Of a stretch of DNA of 64,000 nt, positions 56,174 through 64,000 are shown one piece after another. The notes beneath the pieces are model-generated. The model was not told where the DNA came from. It saw only the letters and a list, made by a program, of their open reading frames with translations, and ran no database searches. A program made the position numbers and the translations under genes. The number at the start of each line of letters is the position of its first letter. Positions within the stretch are counted from its first letter, which is position 1. Origin of the DNA: Cristatella mucedo (Eukaryota; Bryozoa; Phylactolaemata; Cristatellidae); contig WPIO01000155.1 of the NCBI GenBank assembly GCA_009760855.2, positions 421,501 through 485,500 of the forward strand, written 5' to 3'.

Positions 56174-56293
56174 ATGGCCGCCGCCTACGATCGACCGCGG
56201 CGCTTTTCTTCGCCCTCGCGAGTCGAGGGCGTACGCACCCGGACGTCCGCAGCTGACGCGCTCTTGGCGCGAACTGCCGGAAGCGAATGGAAA
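56174..56293 (+). CDS. Candidate first coding exon, unknown protein
   Basis: ATG in a favourable context (AGAATGGCC) opens a 40-codon frame starting MAAAYDRPRRFSSPS and ending SEWK. It ends exactly at AAA|GTAAGA, a strong donor in phase 0 (GT at 56294-56295). The surrounding GC- and CpG-rich DNA with a CRE suits a promoter. The protein family is not recognised and the next exon is not seen. Alternatively the frame simply reads through to 56440. Confidence 0.35.
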
Positions 56294-56644
56294 GTAAGAA
56301 TCTATCGCGCCCGCAAGGAAAAATTGAAATTGCATAGTCTCACGCGTTTCGACACTTTAACCAGTTCCAATAGAAGCGTCGGCACGCCACATGAGACGGG
56401 CGAATTACTGCCTGGATATTGCACGCCATCACGAAATTGACATATTAGTCAGCGGCTATGTCAGAATCGACGGCGTCGCAAGAAGCCGACGAACGCATTC
56501 ACGAAAGGTGCAGGTGCTAGACGCCAGCAGCAGCGTAGCTCCGTAGCTGTCGAATACACCCGTCCACTCTAAGAGCACTTTGAGTGTTCATTCGAAGCGC
56601 GGGAGCTCTTGATTTTGGCGACGCAATACTGCCACGCTGGTTTG
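56294..56644. other. Possible intron start, then unique sequence
   Basis: Moderately GC-rich; no repeat or exon recognised. Confidence 0.3.
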
Positions 56645-56797
56645 GCCCCGTGCGGTTAAGGTGCCAGCCCGACCAAGGTCAACGTGAATGTAATTGCCGG
56701 CCGAGGTCGTGGGCTTGAGCCTCGTGGCATACGTGAAGCTCTGAATAAAGATTAAAGATTAAGTTCTCTTGAGGCGCTATACATTTAAATTGTAATA
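56645..56797 (+). mobile_element. S1b tRNA-derived SINE
   Basis: Reads CCCCGTGCGGTTAAGGTGCC, GGTCAACGTGAATGTAATTG, CCGAGGTCGTGGGCTTGAGC, CATACGTGAAGCTCTGAATA and TTAAGTTCTCTTGAGGCGC, ending AATTGTAATAAG. A small AAAGATTA duplication interrupts the tail. Best S1b copy. Confidence 0.75.
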
Positions 56798-56807
56798 AGA
56801 TAAAAAA

Positions 56808-57632
56808 TATCAGAGAGTCCGTACCAAAGGTAGCATCCCTCCCACTGGACTCGCGTCCCTCAGTAACATCCCCACAGTCACTTGCTCAGCCTCAAATACG
56901 TGCTTCACCTCGGCGTCTGTATTTAAGGCGGTCACGAGTGACCTCATCCTTAAATTCATTTCCCACTCAAAAAAGCTCTACTAGCCCTCTAGATCCGTCC
57001 CCACTGTTCTACTTCTACGATGCACAGGCATGCAGCTGCCACGCATGAATAAGAAAATGAATATATCCTTAACCTCAGATCACGTGCCTGCACCTTTCAT
57101 AGGCTGTAGTTAGGCCACTAATTAAAAATGCAACACTCGAAGGAGAGAATTTAAGCAGCTTTCTCCCTATCTTTCTTCTATCATTCCTGTCAAAAACAGC
57201 TAAGCAAGTTGTGGCAGATCCACTAAGCTTGTACATCAAAACTTCGAACCAAGCGAGTAAGTTCCTGTCTGGTTTTAGAGCTAATCACTACTCAGAGTCA
57301 GCATTGCTTCGAGTGTATAACCGCCTTCTCAGATACGCTTGCTTAGGGACATTCTTTCGGTTTGTTTTACTTTGTCTTTCGACAGCATTTGATACTATTG
57401 ATCACCGTCGCTCCTTCTCGCGCTCACCTCGCTCATCTCGCTTAGGCTTCACTAGCTTCACTGTGTTGCAGCTATTAAGTCCAATCTCAGTGGGAGACTA
57501 CACAGCGCCACGAGCTTACAGTTGGTGCAATACTCTTCTGTCTGTCGTCAGCGTCGTTATTGCCACATCATTCCTAAATAAGTGCGTAGAAAGAGATGGT
57601 TAAGCTCTCTGAAGGTGGTTGAAAAATGTATT
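56808..57632 (+). mobile_element. L2-B LINE, degraded, internally deleted
   Basis: Starts near the DKIRESVP equivalent and passes the NYRPVSL region (decayed). It continues through SGFRANHYSESALLRVYN and an altered AFDTIDH motif (57211-57603 frame), then jumps to a C-terminal piece (AGCTTACAGTTGGTGC) and a hairpin remnant near 57570-57625. Most of RT is missing. Confidence 0.72.
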
Positions 57633-57734
57633 AAGGGGAAATATTGGCAACTTTCTATACTTCGTTTGTATAAACAATTAGTAGGTAGCACTTCAAACCT
57701 CGGTACACAAATTTTTGGATATTAGTTAGAATTA

Positions 57735-58900
57735 TTACGATAATACAAAGACTGCTGACTCTGCAGATTGATTAGCTCTAAAGCCAAACTGGAATTTACT
57801 AGCAAGATTTGAAGTTTCAATGTATGAGTTCAGCTGGTCCACCACGACTCGTTCCAGTGTCTTTGATATGAATGGTTGAAGGGAAACTGGGCTGTAGTTG
57901 CTCAAGCTCTCTTGGTCTAGTGTCACTTTCTTGAGTAGTAACCTGACTATAGCTCTTTTGAAAGGTGCTGGGACATGACCTGAGGCTAATGACATATTAA
58001 TGATATCAGTTATGCATGACAGCAGCAGATCAATGCAACATAGCATCAGGACAGTGAGAATAGTTTCCAAAGGACGTGATGTCTTCTTTGATTGGGATAT
58101 GAACTTCGGGACGATATCACTAGTGACCTGCTTGGATGTAGACATTGAGGTGCTGCAAGGAATCTAGGGACACCATTCCAGGGGGATGCTGCCATCGCAT
58201 GGATGGACTCCCTGATCTTGTCTATCTTCCGGACAAAGAAGCTAGAGAAGCGATCAGCTAGATCATCACAGGGATCATCAGGTATGGAGCTAACCTCGGA
58301 GTGGTTGAAGAGATGGTTTATTGTCGACATCAGCATTTTTGGATTGTGCATCTGTAATTCAACAATGTTTTTATAGAAGCTAGACTTGTCCTTTGCTTGG
58401 ATCACTTGGTAGGACCTACAGCGGTCCTCGTATGCCTGTCGATGGACAGTCACTCCTGATCTGTTGCATGCTTTTTCAAGCTTACGCTTAGTAGACCTAG
58501 CTAGTTTAATGTCAGACAGTAAACCATAGGTCGTCTGGGCGAGGGCGCACAGTGTCCTTACTCAGAGGTGCCAACTCGTCGAGCGTGTCAGCTAGTGCCG
58601 TGTTGTAGCCAACTACCAATGATGACAGATCCGAGGGGGGACTGGGAGCAGCAGGAGCCAGGCAGATGTTCTTGCACGGACAGCATCGATGTCAAGTGCC
58701 TTAAGGTTTGGCGATTCACGGGTGATTTTTGAGGAAGAGGGCACACATTGTAGACTGAATGAGATCTGTATGTGGTCAGATAAGCAGGATTTAGTAATAA
58801 TTGGGGATGACAAAGTGAAGTTGTATGAGAAAAACATTGTCGAGTGTGTGACCCCTGATGTGAGTAGGGACATGCACGTGAGCCACAAGAGACAATGAGT
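57735..58900 (-). mobile_element. L2-B LINE, endonuclease end to RT start
   Basis: Minus frames read SDHIQISFSLQC (58613-58888), SSFYKNIVELQMHNPKMLMS (58046-58453), SRPLETILTVLMLCC and NYSPVSLQPFISKTLERVVV followed by FRANQSAES (57735-58145). It stops before the RT catalytic motifs. It is parallel to the long copy at 24524-27125 and similarly truncated at its 5' end, but carries several frameshifts. Confidence 0.83.
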
Positions 58901-58919
58901 CAGTCTATCTGTCTAAGAA

Positions 58920-59262
58920 TCTTCTAAAATGCCATAGTTTTAATATGGTCAAGTCAGGCGATGTCGAGACGCAAGTCGGGGGCGAGTTCCAGGCATTGGG
59001 AGCATACAAACTAAAGGCACCGTCTCCGAAGGATTTGAGGTTTGCACGAGGTATGGGTAAACAGTTTTGTTCCAGACAGTGCTATTCAAACTTCTTTGCC
59101 GGAAAAACCGCAGCGTACGGACCAGCAGGTCGTTGCAACCGCATGACAAATACTTTTTAAGTAATATTAATAACAATAAATTTGATAAAGCGCCCTCTCA
59201 GAAATCAATATCTTTCTAGGTGGTTTACATTGGTTGCAAAGGAAGCACGATCGAATGGTTAG
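58920..59262 (-). mobile_element. L2-B/C LINE, C-terminal piece plus tail
   Basis: 58930-59060 is antisense L2-B (GGTCAAGTCAGGCGATG, GAGTTCCAGGCATTGGG, CTCCGAAGGATTTGAGG). After ~100 unassigned bases, 59161-59262 is an antisense terminal hairpin and tail (AATAACAATAAATTTG, AAAGCGCCCTCTC). Two pieces, possibly from two insertions. Confidence 0.65.
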
Positions 59263-59449
59263 TGTTAGAAAGTATCGAAACATAGCTAGTAAGTCGCTAT
59301 GTTTGCAGGCCTGCGTTACGGAATAGTGCAGCTGCAAAAGCTATTAGAGACTTGCCTTGATATAAACTAGATTTTAGAATGCCGCATACAACCTAAAGAG
59401 ATATCGCGGTTATAAGAAAAAGCGCTGCTGCAAGCCATGGATGTGGATT

Positions 59450-59630
59450 GGTGAGCCGTGATGGCACACTAGGTAAGGCGGTTGCTTACACGACCTTGGT
59501 CGAAAGATTGTGGGTTCGATTCCTGCCGTGGGCGATTCTTTATCGCCACTGCGAGCGGTGGTGATAGCCGTACTGTCGCTATGCAAAAAAGAGGCTGTTT
59601 AATCAGCTAGGATTTATTTATTTATTTATT
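59450..59630 (+). mobile_element. S2 tRNA-derived SINE, full length reference copy
   Basis: GGTGAGCCGTGATGGCACAC, CTAGGTAAGGCGGTTGC (A-box region) and GTGGGTTCGATTCC (canonical B box, GGTTCGANTCC). Then two adjoining stems: GGCGAT...ATCGCC with a 5-base loop, and CCACTGC..GCGGTGG. The tail is GAGGCTGTTTAATCAGC and (TTTA)n. A Pol III tRNA-like promoter is implied. The tail does not match L2-A or L2-B, so the partner LINE is unknown. Confidence 0.87.
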
Positions 59631-59886
59631 GCACGGAACTTATACGCGACCAACTTGCGACGTTCAGCTAATCAGCTGCTTCGGGAATTTTGAGAGTGAT
59701 CACTCTTAGTCATAAGAATCACGAAGAAGTACATTCAAGGTATATTAGCCAGCGGAATATTCAAACACTCGTGAGCTGGGTAAATGGGAGGAGTTCAGCT
59801 GCAAGTAATTGCAGTTAACCCAAACCGCTCGTTGAAAGATTACTGAGAGCAGAAGAGCACATGCTTTCACTTCAGCAGAAAGAGTA

Positions 59887-60242
<356 letters not shown>

Positions 60243-61199
60243 AAGTCAGCTGTTCAGCTCTCTTTAGTCTGCTCTCAAACCAACGCATGTAAATGCTTTC
60301 ACCGCTTCTACCTTTGTTCGTACGAGAAGGCGAGAGCTGGAGTTCGCGCTTTGCAGGGTGCTCGGAATCGTCAGCCCGCTGCCCGACCCACGCCCGCTAG
60401 CGAACGACCACCAACACATGGTTTGACCTCTGACCCGGTTCTCCTGAACCTGCTACAGCTCACCAGTCGCCGACGCATGACTAGGGCAGCAGTAAGCAGT
60501 TGCACGAAGCCGTGCCGGGTGCACCGATGCCCCCCCCCTCGCACCAGCCGCGGCCACTGCTGGCCAGGAAGGCACAATTAACCCGCAGCGCTGAGTGCAA
60601 CGGCTCGGTACGAAAGCAAGCCAGAATCAAAGAATCCAAGCGAGGCCTTCCGGTGCGGTCAGTACTCCTCGGGTGAGGTGAGCGTTGAGCGACCTTCGGT
60701 GGCGTCGGCGTTCGTGGGCGGCGCCAGTGCGAGCCAATCAAAGTGAAGCAACGCAGCACCCGGTGCTCCGGCTGGCTGGCGGGCAACCGCTAAGCTTCGT
60801 GCGTACGAATCTCATTAATCCGGATGATCGCTATTTAAGCGAACGATCAAAGGATGAAAGAGCAGAAAGTGAGTGCAGGCAGTGCCTGGCCCGTGGTAGA
60901 GAATGCAATTTCGATGTGACGTCGATGCCAGATGTGAGGCTTTCGGTGACTCACTTTAAAGCACCGGTCCTGGGCCGAGTATCGCGGGTCAAAGTTCACG
61001 GGCGGCAGAAATCTGAGGAAGGGGTTTTTTCTCCAAGGCTAGCTCGGGCTCTTTTACGGGAGTCTATCGGGGCCTCTCTACGTCGTTGCCTAGATTGAAT
61101 GCAGGACCTGTACCGACGGAGCTACTTTACTCCGGTCCTACATAGAGCCCGTGGGCATGCTTATTCTAATTCCAGAAAGAGGCTGCACTGACCTCTTCC
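60243..61199. other. GC-rich unique sequence, no gene confirmed
   Basis: A long plus frame (60685-61098) starts at TTG and lacks a domain. GAGCCAATCAAA (~60732) and CTATTTAAG (~60829) resemble CCAAT and TATA boxes, but no coding exon could be tied to them. Confidence 0.35.
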
Positions 61200-61520
61200 T
61201 CCTTCCACTTTTCTAAATCGTGCAGTCTTGCTGATCTTGAATACTACAACTGTTTGAGGTTCACTGCTGATCTCCAGCAGCTCAATCGTTTATCATCTAA
61301 TGTCGTGCCTGTATGGACAAGCATGCCACATCCAAGCTGGTCCATCAATTCGCAAGTAACTCGCGACTCGAAGCTACTTCCGGCTTGTTAAACAAGGCAC
61401 TTGCAGTGGGTGCAAAACACGGCAGCTAGGCTCGTCAGTCGTGAGCGTTGCAGTCTCATCATACCACTTCTCATCGACCTGTAGTGGCTCCCAATCAAGT
61501 AGTGTATCGACTTCAAGGGC
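61200..61520 (+). mobile_element. L2-B LINE relic, C-terminal region
   Basis: GACAAGCATGCCACATCCAAG, GGTCCATCAATTCGC, GTGCAAAACACGGCAGC, CGTGAGCGTTGCAGTC and CTCATCGACCTG follow L2-B order with many changes. No frame. Confidence 0.65.
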
Positions 61521-61974
61521 CATTTCTGCTTCATCCTCTGATACAGGTGTTGGCAAACCAAAGATGACATATATTAAAGTTCGATCTACTAGTAGTGGCA
61601 GTAGCAGCAGCAGCAGTATTAGTATTAGTATTGATTGGTTGCTCTTGGTTGCTCTTCTCGATTGGTTGCATCTATTGGTTGCTCATCCGGTTCACACATC
61701 GTTCATTTAGTTTTCAGGTACAATTTTTTCCGTATACGCCACAGTGCTCTTGAAATGGTGACTACATACCAGAGGTCAAACGCATGCTTTCAAGAAAGCT
61801 TGAAGACCTATAACAGTCAAGACAGCTAAAGAGATCTTCACCTTCGTCAAAATGCTGCTAGGAAATAAATCATGGCAAGAATATTGTTTATATGAATGCA
61901 ATATGAAAATATAGAAGCCATAATTATGCAAGCAATACTTGTATGATAATACTCTTAACAGCACATCATTGTTC
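61521..61974. other. Unique sequence with short AGC/AGT repeats
   Basis: AGTAGTGGCAGTAGCAGC and TATTAGTATTAG-type repeats lie at ~61590-61635. No gene recognised. Confidence 0.4.
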
Positions 61975-62872
61975 ACACTCAAATTGGCTCTGCCAGCATA
62001 TCTCCTGCTGAATCAGCTCTAAATCTAGGTGTCATGTTCCAAAGTGACCTCTCGTTAGATGACCACATCAGCTCCACAATCAAGTCTGCCTACTTTCAGA
62101 TACATAAGATTGCTAAAGTTCGGGCTTGTTTAGATAAGGATACCACGTCTAAGTTGGTCCGTACATTCGTGAAATCCCGTCTCAACTTCTGCAACTCACT
62201 GCTTACTGGCCTACCGTCATGTGCGATCAGGCGACTGCAGCTGGTGCAAAACTGTGCAGCTAGGCTTGTCTGTCGTGAGCGTCGCAGTTGCCACGTTACT
62301 CCACTTCTCGCCGACCTGCACTGGCTACCGGTCAATCAACGGATTGACTTCAAGGTCTTGTCGCTCACTTTTAAGTCACTGCATTCTTTGGCTCCAGCCT
62401 ACCTCTCAAATCTACTCCCTCACTAGGCTAAGCATCGTACCACCCACTTTTCGGAATCCAACAGTTTAACAATACCTCGTAGAAACCTCAAATCCTTTGG
62501 AGACCGTGCATTTAGTTCGTATGCTCCCAAAGCCTGGAACTCACTCCCGACTTGCGTCACAACATCGCCTGACTTGACCACATCTAAAAAGAACTTAAAG
62601 CACACCTATTTAGGACAGCATTTATGGGTCCCTGGGATTCGTCCTTCATGTGCTGGTGCATGCTGACACTGTGCATGCTGCCACTAACCACACTTGCATG
62701 CTGACCCTGTGCATGTCACCCTAACCATGTTATTCATGTTGTTTATCAAGCATGATATTACTCACCAGTCAATCGCACTTCCCTTTGCAGAAAATGTAAA
62801 GCGCCTAGAAAGAGATTGAGTTCTATGGGGGCGCTTTATCAAGTGCATTAGTATTATATTATTATTATAAGA
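61975..62872 (+). mobile_element. L2-B LINE, C-terminal coding region to tail
   Basis: The frame 62034-62426 reads FQSDLSLDDHISSTIKSAYFQ, VCRERRSCHVTPLLADLHW and LPVNQRIDFKVLSLTFKSL, ending at an early stop after SNLLPH. The 3' UTR, a nearly intact hairpin (GTTCTATGGGGGCGC) and an ATT tail follow. 5'-truncated at the KIGSAS region. Confidence 0.88.
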
Positions 62873-63085
62873 TCAGGGAGTATATCCCTGCGATTGCAGC
62901 ATCCCCCTAGAGTGTGGTCCCTCAATTCCAGGCTGCACCTCAATGTCTATATTCAAGCAGATCACTAGTGATCTCGTCCTGAAGTTCATATCCCAATCAA
63001 TGAAGACAGCAAGTCCTTTGGACCTGTTCCCACTGTCCTGCTCCTATGTTGCATTGATCTGCTGCTGCCATGCACGGAGGGATTA
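62873..63085 (+). mobile_element. L2-B LINE fragment, linker region
   Basis: Starts AAGATCAGGGAGTATATCCC (KIRES equivalent) directly after the tail of the previous copy. It passes GCACCTCAATGTCTATATTC and CCCACTGTCCTGCTCC to the LLPC region. Probably the older element into or beside which 61975-62872 inserted. Confidence 0.72.
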
Positions 63086-63751
63086 TACCTGGAGGGCAGC
63101 CAGTCATCTTTAAACTAGGCATCTAGCTTCCACGGAAAGGCATCTTTCGTGGACCAGAATGCACTTGCTTTAGTTCCTAATGCTCGGAATTCTCTCCAGG
63201 TGAGCTCACATGTGGACACCATCGGACCTCAAAGGGTTGTGTGCCTGGTTGCTATCGTGCGGTATTCCTCGACGTTCCGAACTATGCTTGCGTTGCTGCT
63301 TTTAATATATTGGGATATTCCGCTCTCTAGAAGCACCATTCTAATAAGCACTGTTAGTTTCATGTTTTAAGGAATGCAATTCATTTCTCAGAGCAGATGC
63401 GTGCATGTACGTGACTCTGCGAGCTGCGAGTCTCGCCGGCTAGCAACGTGTGCTAATCACGTGCGCTAGTCCTGTGAATGCATCTGCGTCCTCTAGACGG
63501 AAGCCGATCGCTCTTGACACTGCATGTGACGTATGCAGTAGAAGTGCCAGATGCATGTCGGAAAGTCATTGCTGGTCAGCTGCCTGTCTAGTCATTTGCT
63601 CAATGTCGCCGTCTCGCCATATCAGTCAAGTTATCTACCCATTTTTTCTTTATCATTAGGCTTCTTGAGTCTGCGCGGTCGGTTGTGTTGTAACGGCACC
63701 ATTTTTATTCTACATCAATACAGCACGTACATGAGCGCTTATGCTTTGCAG
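63086..63751. other. Unique sequence
   Basis: No gene recognised; frames are short. Confidence 0.3.
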
Positions 63752-63885
63752 CTGCTGCCAGTTGCATGAGCCCTCTCTCCATCTCCCATGATCGGTCCCA
63801 GGCAGAGCACCGTAGCAGCTACCAGTTGCATGAGCACTCTCTCCATCTCCCATGATCGGTCCCAGGCAGAGCACCGTAGCAGCAG
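63752..63885. repeat. Tandem duplication, 64-bp unit, two copies
   Basis: The unit beginning CCAGTTGCATGAGC starts at 63758 and again at 63822, differing at one or two positions, and ends with GCACCGTAGCAGC. The remaining ~115 bases of the window show nothing. Confidence 0.9.
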
Positions 63886-64000
63886 CCAGCAAGCAGCAGA
63901 TAGCTTCAAGGTCTGACGGCAGTGCGATCGTGCCGCATGCGGCTCGCGATGTCGTCAAAATTAGACTGCTAGTTACCCGTAGCTACTGGCAAGATTAACA

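Noticed and set aside
60829-60870. CTATTTAAG followed by an ATG and a GTGAGT donor as a promoter and exon
   Set aside because: The ATG is under 25 bases from the TATA-like box, so transcription would start at or beyond it, and the exon would be about five codons.

Overview
This is animal (most likely invertebrate) nuclear DNA, dominated by transposon remains. No operons, bacterial promoters or ribosome binding sites are seen. Long open frames are rare. Nearly all of those over about 100 codons belong to non-LTR retrotransposons of the L2/CR1-like group or are translations of simple repeats. The species cannot be fixed from the sequence. A SPIN-type hAT element and several L2-like families argue for a metazoan.

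Two main L2-like LINE families are present (working names). L2-A ends in a 3' UTR finishing in an ATTAC-type tail. L2-B ends in a conserved hairpin, AAAGCGCC...GGCGCTTT, followed by an ATT/TTA tail. A third, older set (L2-C) resembles diverged L2-B tails. The best L2-A copy (12285-13724) has an uninterrupted 460-codon reverse transcriptase frame with an intact YADD and a 6-bp target duplication. The best L2-B copy (24524-27125, minus) runs from the end of the endonuclease through the reverse transcriptase to the tail, but is frameshifted. Two tRNA-derived SINE families are also present. S1 (with subfamily S1b) carries a 3' tail mimicking the L2-B/C terminal hairpin, suggesting it uses L2 machinery. 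S2 has a clear B box, two consecutive hairpins and a TTTA-rich tail.

Layout: 1-6.4 kb is sparse DNA with LINE tails and S1 copies. 6.4-14.3 kb holds L2-A/L2-B copies, two head-to-head S2 copies around a telomere-like tract, and the best L2-A insertion. 15.5-16.0 kb (minus) holds the one convincing host exon, encoding a signal peptide and protease-associated domain as in Goliath/GRAIL-type PA-TM-RING ubiquitin ligases. 16.6-19.6 kb holds LINE fragments and a SPIN-like MITE. 20.1-20.5 kb is a perfect 178-bp tandem duplication. 21.2-29.3 kb is a deep nested stack and the long L2-B copy. 31-44 kb has more unique sequence, simple repeats, a CpG-rich stretch, a GC hairpin and one weak terminal-exon candidate. 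45-63 kb is again LINE mosaics, with a CRE-bearing candidate promoter and first exon near 56.2 kb.

The main biology is a layered history of LINEs and SINEs inserting into one another. Several junctions still show short target duplications, so the order of events can be read. Host gene content is low and exon calls are partial, because introns and distant exons cannot be resolved without transcripts.
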